Notes: a model not told the origin generated them from the letters alone. 33,280 nucleotides of DNA from Nitrospira sp. (GCA_005116815.1 SWDR01000008.1:1-33280), one strand, 5' to 3'; positions 7,231 to 16,149 are shown, counted from the first letter of the stretch. Program-made: numbers and translations.

Positions 7231-9381
7231 ATGAAAATCACAACATCTTGTCATTGGTTGCTAGCTTGCCTGCTTACGCAGAGTTTCCCGTTGGACGCCG
7301 CTGCTGCAGTTGAGAGCCAAGCTCCTTCCGCTTCGACGTTGCCTCTTCAGGCTGGAGCGGTTCAGGCGACTGCTCCGGCAGCGATCTCAAAACTCACGTT
7401 ACCCGATGAAGGGCCTCGCTACGATTATCTTGCAGAGGGATCGAACTCGCTGCAGTTTCAAGAGGCGATTGATTCATTTAAGCATGGGGAATATGCCCTG
7501 GCTCGCGAAGGATTTTCCGCACTCGTCAAGCAGGATCCTGACAGCCGGCTGATGCCGTCGATCAAGGCATTTTTGGCGGAGATCACGTTGCGTGAAGACC
7601 CGACAACTCGCGGGCGGTCCGAAGCCATTCTTCAATATCGAGCCCAGGTTCGTCAGTATCAGAAAGATCCGAATACCTCACGTGCGCTCTGGAGGATCGG
7701 GGATCTGTATGTCGAAATGGGATGGTTGCAGGAGGCCATTATCGCCTATGAATATGCCACCTCGCATATACAGCTTCGAGCCGATGCCGACCGATCCCTG
7801 TTGAGTTTGGGTGTCATCCTTGAATCACGCGAGCGCTGGGTGGAAGCGGAGCGGGCGTTCGAGTCGGTTCGGAAGCGCACGAGCGACGAACGAATCCTCA
7901 GGCGTTCGACATTGGGATTGGCCAATGCCCTGTACGCGCTCCAGCGCAAGCGAGAGGCCCAACCTCTCTACGACATGCTCTACCAGCGATGGCCGGATCT
8001 CCTCAAAAGCGAACCGCAGTACTTGCAGCAGTATGGTGATGTGCTCGTCGGCACGAACGAGCGGCAGCGGGCCCGTGCAATCGACATCCTGCTGTTTAAC
8101 CTGTATCCGTCGCACCAGTATGCCGGCGCGGCACTCGTGCGTCTCGGCGATAGTCACCGCCAGCAGAATCAGTCAACCCAAGCGGAGCTGTTCTACCACG
8201 TCGCGCAGGAGCGGTATGTGGGTATGCCGGCCGCTGTGCTTGCTCGTATGCGCCTGGCGCAGATGGAAGAGCGGCCTGTTCAATCCGGGAAGGGCTCGGC
8301 GACGAACAGCGACAAGGGGACGGCAAGCCAGGGCGACGAGTCTGTGAACGCATCCAAGGGTGTGAAGGTCTATCAGGAGATTGCCAAGACCTATCAGGGA
8401 GATGTCCTCGGGAGTGAAGCGCTCTTCCATCTGGCGGAACATTACGAGTTACGAGGCGATCCGTTACGGGCCATCCAGGTCTATCAAGACGTTGCAAGAC
8501 GGGCTGGAACCATCCAAGACGATCCATGGCCTCAGATGGCGGGGCGTCATCTGACCAGCATCTTGAAACCCCAATTGGAAGCCGCACTCAAGGCCGGGAA
8601 AGATGTGCTGGCGGTGGCCCTGTTCCACAACCACGGACATGCGCCTGAGCATCAATATGCCGGGACGAAGACATTGTTAGCCGTCGCCGACACCCATCGT
8701 CGGCTGGGCTTCTCCAGCCAAGCATCGCGCCTCTATCAATTGCTGGTGCGGGATCGGAAGGCAGCCGCGTTGCACGAAGCGGCGCTTATCGGTCTTGGCG
8801 AGAGTTACGTGGATCAGCGGATGTATGCCGCCGCTCGGAATGTGTTCGAGAACTTTCGACTGCAATACCCGCAGAGTCCACAGACGATGCCGGTGCTGCG
8901 ACAATTGACCACGGCGATGCTTGAGCAAGGCGACCGTCCTGGTGCGATTCGATTGATGAGGCAATGGCTGCGGACGCACCCGAAGGCGCAGGAGCGGGGG
9001 TGGATGCAACTGACCTTGGCGAGAACGCTGGCCGCCGATCATCAACCGGCCGAGGCCGTGGCGGCATTCGAAGAAGCCGCACGCCACAAATTCATGCAGT
9101 CGCAAGGGGATAGGCTCCTGTTAGCGGATCTCTTGACCTCCTTGAAAAAACATCAGCAGGCCGTCGATCTGTATCAGAAAATTCTGGCGTCGAACCCGGC
9201 GCCGGATCAGGCCGAATGGGCGCGTTTGCAGATCGTCAGAAATCTCGCCACGCAGAAGTTGCATGGTCCGGTGCGCGCGGTCCTGACACCAGGCGCTGGT
9301 ACTGGCGATCCGCTCTTGTATCGGGCAGCGGAAGCGATACAGGCCAGTATCCGCGTCACCACCGACAAAGAAGGAGGATGA
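7231..9381 (+). CDS. Large exported TPR protein, first gene of the sigma54 regulatory operon
   Basis: A protein of 716 residues from ATG 7231 (a GTG at 7225 would add two). It begins with a signal peptide ending in a DAAAA stretch. The rest is an array of helical tetratricopeptide-like repeats (for example ALAREGFSALVKQDPDS, AELFYHVAQERY, AIRLMRQWLRTHPKAQ), with a low-complexity Ser/Gly/Lys insertion around residues 350-375. Nothing catalytic is visible. It is probably periplasmic and is co-transcribed with a kinase and sigma54 activator whose Shine-Dalgarno overlaps its last codons. It may report envelope or flagellar assembly status, but this is inference from context. I recognise no named family. 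Confidence 0.8.
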   Translation: MKITTSCHWLLACLLTQSFPLDAAAAVESQAPSASTLPLQAGAVQATAPAAISKLTLPDEGPRYDYLAEGSNSLQFQEAIDSFKHGEYALAREGFSALVKQDPDSRLMPSIKAFLAEITLREDPTTRGRSEAILQYRAQVRQYQKDPNTSRALWRIGDLYVEMGWLQEAIIAYEYATSHIQLRADADRSLLSLGVILESRERWVEAERAFESVRKRTSDERILRRSTLGLANALYALQRKREAQPLYDMLYQRWPDLLKSEPQYLQQYGDVLVGTNERQRARAIDILLFNLYPSHQYAGAALVRLGDSHRQQNQSTQAELFYHVAQERYVGMPAAVLARMRLAQMEERPVQSGKGSATNSDKGTASQGDESVNASKGVKVYQEIAKTYQGDVLGSEALFHLAEHYELRGDPLRAIQVYQDVARRAGTIQDDPWPQMAGRHLTSILKPQLEAALKAGKDVLAVALFHNHGHAPEHQYAGTKTLLAVADTHRRLGFSSQASRLYQLLVRDRKAAALHEAALIGLGESYVDQRMYAAARNVFENFRLQYPQSPQTMPVLRQLTTAMLEQGDRPGAIRLMRQWLRTHPKAQERGWMQLTLARTLAADHQPAEAVAAFEEAARHKFMQSQGDRLLLADLLTSLKKHQQAVDLYQKILASNPAPDQAEWARLQIVRNLATQKLHGPVRAVLTPGAGTGDPLLYRAAEAIQASIRVTTDKEGG

Positions 9382-9385
9382 TGTG

Positions 9386-10690
9386 ATGAATGGACATCCG
9401 GTTCCCGCACAGATGGATAGCGATTTGCTGCACGAAGCCTTTCGAAGCTTCGACGATGCGGCGGCGACGCTCCAACAGTCCTACCAGACCTTGACGTCCC
9501 GGTTGGAGCAGCTGGATGTCGAACTCGCCGACCGCAATGAGGCGTTACGAAAGAATTTACGTGTCAATGAAGAGTTGCGCGAGCATTTGACGGCGATCGT
9601 GGAGTCCCTGTCGACCGGTCTGCTCGTCATGGATGAAGCCGGCACCATTACGCGCTGTAATCAAGCAGGCACACAATTGCTCGGATTGCCGCACGAACAG
9701 ATCATCGGCCGTTCTTTGGCCACTTGCCTCAAAGACGCGCATTTGGACGGTGATGTCTATCCTCTGACCACGCAACAGGGTGCCGCGGTGTCTCTCTCGC
9801 AACGAGCCTTGCAGACGAGCGATGGACGTCAGGCGGGGAGCCTGGCCTTGATTCAGGATGTGACGGCCATGCGAGAGCTGGAGGATCGGCTGCAACGCCG
9901 CAATCGTCTCGCGGCTATGGGCGAGATGGTCGGGCGGATCGCCCACGAAATTCGGAACCCGCTCGGCAGTATCGAACTGTTCGCGTCGATGCTGCGCCGC
10001 GACTTACACGATGCGCCGGCCATGCGAGGCTATGCCGAACACATCTCCTCGTCGGTCCACATGATGAATCGTCTACTCACGAATCTGCTGCTCTATACCA
10101 AGCCCGACTGTTCCCATAGAGAGCGGCATGAGACGGAAGTCTTGATGCTGAATGCTTTAACCCTCGCCGCCCATGCCGTCGCCGGCGCCAGAGTGGATAT
10201 TCGTCTGGATGTCAATCCATTAGCATCCCACATGTGGTGCGATGCCGGCCAGATGAAGCAAGTGCTCCTCAACTTGATCCTGAACAGTATCCACGCCATG
10301 CCGAACGGTGGAACTTTGACGTTGTCGGCGAGACCGACTGCGGAGGCGACATCCGGCGGAGCAGGTATCTGTCTTTCGGTGTCGGATACGGGTATCGGCA
10401 TCCCGGCTGCGCAACGTTCGAGGATCTTCGATCCCTTCTTCACCACCAGGGATGAAGGCACCGGGTTAGGTCTGGCTATCGTCCACGCGATTGTCGAAGG
10501 GCATCGTGGCCGAATCGACGTCGAGAGTGAAGATGGCCGCGGCACCACATTTACCATCGTGCTCCCGAATCATCATACGACGAGCCCTCTGCCGATACAG
10601 GCATCGCCTGATCTGTCGTTCTCGGAGGGGTACCCTGCGTCTGAGTTGATCGCTGAACGATTGCTTGTTGGAGAGGAGACATCGGCATGA
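9386..10690 (+). CDS. Cytoplasmic PAS-histidine kinase, FleS/FlgS/AtoS type
   Basis: A 434-residue sensor kinase from ATG 9386 (AAGGAGG 8 bases upstream; a GTG at 9383 is the alternative). It has an N-terminal coiled coil (about residues 15-60), a PAS domain (about 65-165), a HisKA dimerisation helix with phospho-acceptor His187 in IAHEIRNP, and a HATPase domain with N-box (about 290-310), DTGIGIP G1 box (about 334), FDPFFTT F-box and GTGLGLA G2 box. There is no membrane span, so it senses an internal signal, as flagellar FleS/FlgS kinases do. It sits just upstream of, and overlaps, the gene for its probable partner, the sigma54 activator. Confidence 0.92.
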   Translation: MNGHPVPAQMDSDLLHEAFRSFDDAAATLQQSYQTLTSRLEQLDVELADRNEALRKNLRVNEELREHLTAIVESLSTGLLVMDEAGTITRCNQAGTQLLGLPHEQIIGRSLATCLKDAHLDGDVYPLTTQQGAAVSLSQRALQTSDGRQAGSLALIQDVTAMRELEDRLQRRNRLAAMGEMVGRIAHEIRNPLGSIELFASMLRRDLHDAPAMRGYAEHISSSVHMMNRLLTNLLLYTKPDCSHRERHETEVLMLNALTLAAHAVAGARVDIRLDVNPLASHMWCDAGQMKQVLLNLILNSIHAMPNGGTLTLSARPTAEATSGGAGICLSVSDTGIGIPAAQRSRIFDPFFTTRDEGTGLGLAIVHAIVEGHRGRIDVESEDGRGTTFTIVLPNHHTTSPLPIQASPDLSFSEGYPASELIAERLLVGEETSA

Positions 10691-12093
10691 CCGACCACAA
10701 TACAGAATTTCCGGTGACGGATGTTCCCGCACAGGCTGAACGAATTTTGATCGTCGACGATGATCCCTCCATGCGGATGGCTTTAATGGAGTCTGTTCGC
10801 CGGCTGGGTTACGACGTACAGGGTGCGATGGACGGCGCCGACGCCGTCGAGCTGGTCAGCCGCTATAAACCCTGGTTAGTGGTCACCGATTTGAAAATGC
10901 CCAGGCTTGGCGGACTCGATTTGATCAAGGAGATCAAGAGCCGTTCGCCACAGACGTTGATGGTGCTGATGACCGCCTATGGGACCGTGGAAACCGCCGT
11001 AGAGGCAATGAAGTATGGAGCGAGCGATTACATTCTCAAGCCGTTCTCGACCGATTTGCTTGAGCGGGTCATTGCCAATCTCAAAGCCCGTGGCGCGGAT
11101 GCGTCGTTGTCACCGGCTGTGCCGATCGATCAGCGGTCGATCCTAACACAAGATCCTGGTATGGCTCGGCTCCTCAGCACCGTTGAAGGAGTCGCTGCAA
11201 GCCAAGCCACTGTCCTCATTCATGGGGAAAGCGGCACAGGAAAAGAACTGCTGGCGCGCTTTATTCACAGCCGAAGTCCACGTGCCCATCGCCCGTTTAT
11301 CGCCGTCAATTGCGCGGCATTACCGGACGGGCTTCTCGAGAGCGAACTATTCGGCCATGAGCGGGGCGCCTTTACCGGCGCCATTATGAAGAAACTCGGC
11401 AAGTTCGAGATGGCACATACCGGCACCTTGTTGCTGGATGAAATCAGCGAAATGAACATGGGCTTGCAGGCCAAGTTGCTGCGGGTGATTCAGGAGCGAG
11501 AGGTGGATCGAGTCGGAGGGCGTGAGCCGGTGTCCGTGAATATTCGTCTCATTGCGACGACGAACCGTTCGCTGTATCACGAAGTCGAGCAGGGACGGTT
11601 CCGAGAGGATTTGTATTACCGGCTAAATGTCTTCCCCATCACCGTACCTCCATTGCGGGAACGGCCTGCGGACATTCCGTTGCTCGTGAGGCATTTCGTG
11701 GCGGTCTCCGCGGCGCGCAACGGCCTTCCCCAACCGGCGGTGTCGGCGGCGGCCTATGCCGTTCTTCAAGACCGGCGATGGAAAGGGAATGTACGCGAGT
11801 TGGAGAATGTCATGGAGCGTGCCGTGCTTTTAGCAGGGAACGAGCCGATTCTCCCAAGCCATTTATTGCTGGAGGCCGGCGCCCAGCCAACCGCCTCGGT
11901 GCCAGTCCCCTCCGTACCCCAGTCTTCAGTGAACGGATCGTTGTGGGAAATGGAGCGCGAGCTGATTTTTCAAACCTTGGCTCGTGTGCATGAGAATCGG
12001 ACGCATGCGGCGAAAGAACTGGGCATCAGTATTCGAACCTTGCGAAACAAGCTGCGCGAGTACCGGGGGGAAACGTGCTCAGTCTCGGCTTGA
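10687..12093 (+). CDS. Sigma54-dependent response regulator, FleR/FlgR/NtrC type
   Basis: A 468-residue activator with a CheY-like receiver (about residues 18-135; phospho-acceptor Asp68 in VVTDLKMP), an AAA+ sigma54-interaction domain with Walker A GESGTGKE (about 180-187) and the sigma54-contacting GAFTGA loop (227-232), and a C-terminal Fis-type helix-turn-helix (THAAKELGISIRTLRNKL). All elements needed for phosphorylation, ATP hydrolysis and open-complex formation are intact. Its ATG overlaps the kinase stop in an ATGA, implying translational coupling. It is the obvious activator for the sigma54 promoters at 7198, 12217 and 21463; the first would be autoregulatory. Confidence 0.93.
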   Translation: MTDHNTEFPVTDVPAQAERILIVDDDPSMRMALMESVRRLGYDVQGAMDGADAVELVSRYKPWLVVTDLKMPRLGGLDLIKEIKSRSPQTLMVLMTAYGTVETAVEAMKYGASDYILKPFSTDLLERVIANLKARGADASLSPAVPIDQRSILTQDPGMARLLSTVEGVAASQATVLIHGESGTGKELLARFIHSRSPRAHRPFIAVNCAALPDGLLESELFGHERGAFTGAIMKKLGKFEMAHTGTLLLDEISEMNMGLQAKLLRVIQEREVDRVGGREPVSVNIRLIATTNRSLYHEVEQGRFREDLYYRLNVFPITVPPLRERPADIPLLVRHFVAVSAARNGLPQPAVSAAAYAVLQDRRWKGNVRELENVMERAVLLAGNEPILPSHLLLEAGAQPTASVPVPSVPQSSVNGSLWEMERELIFQTLARVHENRTHAAKELGISIRTLRNKLREYRGETCSVSA

Positions 12094-12135
12094 CCTATTG
12101 GTGTTGGCCGGAGTGGACCGTTCCCGCCGGGCAAC

Positions 12136-12210
12136 TTCTGCCGATCGGCAGGAAGCGTATTGGGCGAAACGATCCGGCAGGCTCTGTCGTTGCCGTCAGA
12201 TTCTGCCGAT
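12136..12210. promoter_or_regulatory. Cluster of CTGCCG/CGGCAG sites, putative activator-binding region
   Basis: A perfect 14-bp palindrome, CTGCCGATCGGCAG, lies at 12138-12151, about 100 bases upstream of the predicted flgB start of transcription. The 10-mer TTCTGCCGAT recurs at 12136-12145 and 12201-12210. Further half-sites are CGGCAG at 12175-12180 and TTGCCG at 12190-12195. Position and repetition suit an enhancer for the sigma54 activator encoded just upstream. Confidence 0.5.
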
Positions 12211-12216
12211 TGAAGA

Positions 12217-12232
12217 TGGCATCGCGTTTGCA
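12217..12232 (+). promoter_or_regulatory. Sigma54 promoter of the flgB operon
   Basis: TGGCATCGCGTTTGCA has GG (12218-12219) and GC (12230-12231) with 10-base spacing and near-consensus flanks. Transcription should start near 12243, about 40 bases before the flgB ATG. Confidence 0.75.
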
Positions 12233-12281
12233 ATAATGACGATGACGACATTTGCAAGAAGCAACTACGAGGAGGCGCATC

Positions 12282-12689
12282 ATGATGATCTTTGATCGCA
12301 CCATGCAATTGGTTCATCGCACCTTGGATTTGCGGCAAGCGAGGCAGCGTGTTATTGCCTCGAATATCGCGAACGAAGAAACCCCCGGTTACCGTGCCAC
12401 CGACTTCAATTTTCGCGACTCGCTCCAAGCGGCGCAGCGTGGGCAAGGGCCGGTGACGCTGGCGGTGACACAGGGCAAACACTTCGGCCCTCAGGGAGAA
12501 GGATTTCAGCGGGTTGTCGGCAAGCTCAGTGATGTGCCGGCAGGCGACCTTCCCTTGGACGCCAACTCGGTGAACATGGAGCTGGAAATGGCCAAGATGT
12601 CCGACAACGCGATGCAATACAACGGGGCTGCCGCGATCATGGCGATCCGCCTCCGTCAGTTGATGGGAGCGGTACGGGACGCGCGATAA
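12282..12689 (+). CDS. flgB: Flagellar basal-body proximal rod protein FlgB
   Basis: A 135-residue rod protein, typical length for FlgB. It forms the innermost part of the periplasmic rod, joined to the MS ring through FliE. The N-terminal rod/hook signature is visible (RQARQRVIASNIANEETPGY), as is the C-terminal amphipathic helix, which packs with it in the assembled rod. It is exported by the flagellar type III system without a cleaved signal. ATG 12282 has GAGGAGG at 12269-12275, 6 bases upstream; a TTG at 12252 in the same frame is rejected. First gene of the operon driven by the sigma54 promoter at 12217. Confidence 0.95.
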   Translation: MMIFDRTMQLVHRTLDLRQARQRVIASNIANEETPGYRATDFNFRDSLQAAQRGQGPVTLAVTQGKHFGPQGEGFQRVVGKLSDVPAGDLPLDANSVNMELEMAKMSDNAMQYNGAAAIMAIRLRQLMGAVRDAR

Positions 12690-12696
12690 CAAGAAT

Positions 12697-12771
12697 GGTG
12701 AGAGGCACGCGGCGAGAGGCAAGAGGAAAAGACTCATTCGACACCTTGCCTCTGGCCACTCGCCTCTCGCC
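12697..12771. repeat. Imperfect inverted repeat between flgB and flgC
   Basis: Arms 12697-12723 and 12745-12771 are inverted copies, 22 of 27 positions pairing, with a 21-base spacer. Each arm repeats a GAGAGGC-type word. The hairpin lies inside the operon, so it may attenuate or process the transcript, or be a mobile-type palindromic repeat. It ends just before the flgC Shine-Dalgarno. Confidence 0.6.
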
Positions 12772-12791
12772 CCTAACCAGGAGGAACGACC

Positions 12792-13241
12792 ATGGAAATG
12801 ACCGATAGCATGGCAGTGTCCGTCACGGCGTTAGATGCACAACGCCGTCGACTGAATGTGATCTCCAGTAATCTGGCGAATGCCCAGTCGACCCATACGC
12901 CTGGTGGAGGGCCCTATAAACGCCGGGATGTGGTCTTTCAGTCCACGCCCGTTACCAGCCCGTTTCAGCGCACATTCCGGCAAGTGGCGACGGGGCCTGG
13001 CGCCCATGCGCTCGACGGCGTGAAGGTGCTGCGTGTGCATGAAGATTCAAAGCCCGGTCAGGCGATTTATGATCCGCGCCATCCTGACGCCGATAAAAAA
13101 GGGTTCGTCAAGATGCCGAATGTCAATGTCATGGAAGAAATGGTGAACATGATCGGTGCGTCGCGTTCGTACGAAGCGAACGTGCAAGCGATTAATGCCA
13201 CTCGCACCATGATGAGTAAGGCTCTGGAGATCGGGAGGTAG
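12792..13241 (+). CDS. flgC: Flagellar basal-body rod protein FlgC
   Basis: A 149-residue proximal rod protein. The N-terminal rod motif is present (ALDAQRRRLNVISSNLANAQST), and the C-terminal FlgC signature is clear (YDPRHPDAD, then VNVMEEMVNMIGASRSYEAN). It assembles onto FlgB in the periplasmic rod after type III export. The start has AGGAGG about 7 bases upstream, directly after an intergenic inverted repeat. fliE follows after only 2 bases. Confidence 0.96.
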   Translation: MEMTDSMAVSVTALDAQRRRLNVISSNLANAQSTHTPGGGPYKRRDVVFQSTPVTSPFQRTFRQVATGPGAHALDGVKVLRVHEDSKPGQAIYDPRHPDADKKGFVKMPNVNVMEEMVNMIGASRSYEANVQAINATRTMMSKALEIGR

Positions 13242-13243
13242 TC

Positions 13244-13549
13244 ATGGATCAGATCAAACCGATTGCGATTCCGACACCGTCATTTGGGGAACTGGGCACG
13301 GCTGCTCAGGGCTCAGGTGGCACCCCAGCCACTGGATTTATGGATACGCTGCAGCATGCGATCAGTAAGGCCAATGATATTCAGCTGCAAGCCAGCCAGG
13401 CTACAGATGCACTGATGACCGGCCAGTCGCAGAACGTGCATGGGACGATGGTGGCGTTACAGGAGGCGGATATCTCCTTCCAGCTGATGATGCAGATCCG
13501 GAACAAGTTGGTGTCGGCCTATGATGAAATTCAACGGATGCAGATGTAA
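13244..13549 (+). CDS. fliE: Flagellar hook-basal body protein FliE
   Basis: A 101-residue protein of the usual FliE size. FliE joins the FliF MS ring to the rod and is the first exported substrate. The C-terminal half has the conserved helices: a SQNVHGTMVALQEADISFQL segment and MQIRNKLVSAYDEIQRMQM. The N-terminus is a polar, Gly/Pro-rich export region. It begins 2 bases after flgC with a GGGAGG overlapping the end of that gene, so the two are translationally linked. Confidence 0.95.
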   Translation: MDQIKPIAIPTPSFGELGTAAQGSGGTPATGFMDTLQHAISKANDIQLQASQATDALMTGQSQNVHGTMVALQEADISFQLMMQIRNKLVSAYDEIQRMQM

Positions 13550-13581
13550 GCCAGCCGTCGCGTAGCGAGGAGTAGGGCCCT

Positions 13582-15141
13582 ATGTTGTCAAAGTTTTCCA
13601 TCAATCAACGCTTGATCATTCTGGTTGCACTCGCCGGCTCGATTGCCGGACTGATTGCCGTGACCCTCTGGACACAGCAACCAGACATGCAGGTGTTATT
13701 CACCAACCTCAACCCTGAGGACGCATCCGGGATTGTGGATAAACTGAAAGAAACGAAGGTGCCGTACGAGACGACCGGCGGAGGGACGACCATCTTGGTC
13801 CCCAGCGCGCAAGTGCATGAATTGCGATTGCAGTTGGCCTCCCAGGGGCTCCCTCACGGGGGCGGTGTGGGATTTGAAATTTTCGATCGTTCGTCGATTG
13901 GGATGTCGGATTTCGTGCAGAAACTGAATTATCGCCGCGCCTTGCAAGGCGAATTGGCTCGAACCATTGCCCAAATGCCGGAGATCGAACGGGCTCGGGT
14001 GCATCTTGCGACCCCGGAACGGCGGCTCTTTGGAACCGAGGAAAACCGTGCGCGCGCGTCGATCGTGGTGTCGTTGCGGAATGGACAGGCTCTTGCCAAG
14101 ACGCAAGTCAACGGCATCGTCCACCTGGTGGCGAGCAGCGTCGAGGGCCTGCAAGTGAAGGATGTTACCGTGGTGGATGGCCATGGGCGGCTTCTCTCGT
14201 CGGCAGCCGGGAGCGATGACGCGGCAGGGCTCACCGGGTCGCAATTGGAGTACCAGCGGACAGTGGAGAAGGACATTGAAAGCCGCATCCAATCCATGTT
14301 GGAGCGAATCGTCGGACAGAATAAAGCGGTCGTGCGCGTCTCGAGTATCCTCGACTTTCGCAAAATCGAAACGACGGAAGAGCGGTACGATCCGAACGGT
14401 CAAGTCGTGCGGAGCGAACAGCGAGGACAGGAGAAGTCGAATGGCGTCAATGGTGTATCCGGTGGCGTCCCAGGCGTCCAATCGAATGTGCCGCCCGGGA
14501 CCGACCAGGAGCCGCCTCAAACCAGCTCGACCAGCAATCAGACCAAAAACGAGACGGTGAACTACGAAATCAGCCGGACCGTGTCCCGGATCGTGGAATC
14601 CAGCGGCAGCATCAAACAACTCTCTGTGGCGGTGCTCGTGGATGGTATCTACGAAGGGGCTAAGGCGACTGCTGACGGAAAGCCGGCAGCCGATCAGGCC
14701 AAGAAGTATGTCGCACGGTCTGAAGAAGACATGAAACGCATCGAGGAGATCGTGAAAAAAGCGATGGGGTATTCGGCGGAACGGCAGGATCAAGTACAGG
14801 TGACGAATGTGCAGTTCGATATTGCGACCGAAGAGCCGTCTACTCTGGGTGTCGAGGCCTCGGCCGATGCGACGAATCCCTTCATGCCGTATGTTCGGTA
14901 TGGGGTCGGCGGGCTGCTCTTTCTCCTGATTCTGTTCATGGTCGTGCGCCCGTTGTTGGGTATGTTGGGATCGACGGGGACCGCATTGGAGCAGAGCGTC
15001 ACCGCGTCATTGCCTGCTTCGGTCAGTCAGGTCGAAGCGGCGCTGGATGGGAAGCCGCGTTCACAACTCATCGATATGGCGCGCAGCAATCCTGAGGCGA
15101 CGGCTGTCATCGTGAAACAATGGTTGAAGACCGATCAGTAA
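13582..15141 (+). CDS. fliF: Flagellar MS-ring protein FliF
   Basis: A 519-residue inner-membrane ring protein that nucleates the basal body. It has an N-terminal transmembrane helix (about residues 10-30), the periplasmic YscJ-like ring-building motifs (LFTNLNPEDASGIVDKL, then a region with NYRRALQGELARTI), a Ser/Pro/Thr/Gln-rich periplasmic loop (about 285-320), a second transmembrane helix (about 440-463) and a cytoplasmic tail that binds FliG. The tail ends in a segment with LIDMARSNPEATAVIVKQWL, the FliG-binding helix. Length is slightly short but normal. A GGAG precedes the ATG; fliG follows after 15 bases. Confidence 0.97.
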   Translation: MLSKFSINQRLIILVALAGSIAGLIAVTLWTQQPDMQVLFTNLNPEDASGIVDKLKETKVPYETTGGGTTILVPSAQVHELRLQLASQGLPHGGGVGFEIFDRSSIGMSDFVQKLNYRRALQGELARTIAQMPEIERARVHLATPERRLFGTEENRARASIVVSLRNGQALAKTQVNGIVHLVASSVEGLQVKDVTVVDGHGRLLSSAAGSDDAAGLTGSQLEYQRTVEKDIESRIQSMLERIVGQNKAVVRVSSILDFRKIETTEERYDPNGQVVRSEQRGQEKSNGVNGVSGGVPGVQSNVPPGTDQEPPQTSSTSNQTKNETVNYEISRTVSRIVESSGSIKQLSVAVLVDGIYEGAKATADGKPAADQAKKYVARSEEDMKRIEEIVKKAMGYSAERQDQVQVTNVQFDIATEEPSTLGVEASADATNPFMPYVRYGVGGLLFLLILFMVVRPLLGMLGSTGTALEQSVTASLPASVSQVEAALDGKPRSQLIDMARSNPEATAVIVKQWLKTDQ

Positions 15142-15156
15142 CGAGGAATCGTCAGA

Positions 15157-16149
15157 ATGGCTACGCAATTAACCGGTGAGAAAAAAGCGGCGATCCTCCT
15201 CCGAGCGATCGGTGAAGATGCGGCGGCGCTGGTCATGAAGAACCTCGACCCCAAGGAAATCAGAAAATTGGGCACGTTCATGAACGATACCGCCAATATT
15301 TCGCAAGAAGAAGAGCAGACGGTGATGGGGGATTTTGAAAAAGCGAGCGCGTCCGGCGAGGTGTCCTTTAAAGGGAAGGAATACATCAAAACCATTTTGA
15401 CAAAGGCGCTCGGTCCTGAAAAAGCAGCCCGTCTTCTTGAGTCCATGAATAGCCGAGTCTATCCGGGACTCGATGCCTTGAAGTGGGTGGATGCCAAGGC
15501 CGTGTCTCAAATGCTGAAGATTGAGCATCCGCAAACCATCTCTCTCATCATGGCCCATATGGAGCCGGACCAGGCAGGACAGGTGCTCGTTGGCTTGCCA
15601 GCCGAGCTGCGGGCGGATGTGGCCCATCGGCTGGCCACGATGGAGGAAGTGCAGCCGGATGTGCTTGAGGAATTGAGTGGTGCGCTCCAAGATTTGCTGA
15701 TTGCCAGCTCCGGCGTCCAATCCCTGAGCATCGGTGGTTCTAAGGTGATCGCGGATATTCTCACTCGGGTGGATAAAGCGACCGAAGGCGGCATTATGGC
15801 GAAGATTGCCGAGCGGAATCAGGCCCTGGCCGATGCCATCCGTGCCTTGATGTTCGTGTTCGACGATTTGATCAAACTCGATGATCGCGGGATGCAAGAG
15901 CTGATGAAGGAAGTCAGCAAGGAAGATTTGCCTGTCGCGCTCCGTGGAGCCAGTCCTGACGTGAGAGATAAGTTCCTGAAGAACATGTCAAGCCGCGCGT
16001 CAGAAATGCTGAAAGAAGACATGGAGGCTCGAGGCCCGGCGAAGGTAGCGGATGTGGAGAAGGCCCAGCAGAATATTCTGAAAGTCTGCCGGAAGTTGGA
16101 AGAAGAGGGCCGTATTGTGATCTCAGGCGCAGGGGAGGCGCTGGTGTAA
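15157..16149 (+). CDS. fliG: Flagellar motor switch protein FliG
   Basis: A 330-residue C-ring protein that transmits torque between stators and rotor and sets rotation direction. It has the N-terminal FliF-binding domain (EKKAAILLRAIGEDAAALVMKNL at the start), the middle domain with the EHPQTI motif, and the C-terminal torque helix (DDLIKLDDRGMQELMKEV) carrying the charged residues that meet MotA. Length is canonical. The ATG has GAGGAA about 10 bases upstream. The next gene starts immediately after the stop codon with no gap. Confidence 0.97.
   Translation: MATQLTGEKKAAILLRAIGEDAAALVMKNLDPKEIRKLGTFMNDTANISQEEEQTVMGDFEKASASGEVSFKGKEYIKTILTKALGPEKAARLLESMNSRVYPGLDALKWVDAKAVSQMLKIEHPQTISLIMAHMEPDQAGQVLVGLPAELRADVAHRLATMEEVQPDVLEELSGALQDLLIASSGVQSLSIGGSKVIADILTRVDKATEGGIMAKIAERNQALADAIRALMFVFDDLIKLDDRGMQELMKEVSKEDLPVALRGASPDVRDKFLKNMSSRASEMLKEDMEARGPAKVADVEKAQQNILKVCRKLEEEGRIVISGAGEALV

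Noticed and set aside
12704-12720. GGCACG inside the flgB-flgC inverted repeat as a sigma54 -24 element
   Set aside because: No GC doublet lies at the required 10-base spacing; it is part of the repeat.
13696-14793. 365-residue reverse open frame opposite fliF
   Set aside because: His/Arg/Asp-rich translation typical of antisense to a GC-rich gene; fliF is unambiguous on the other strand.
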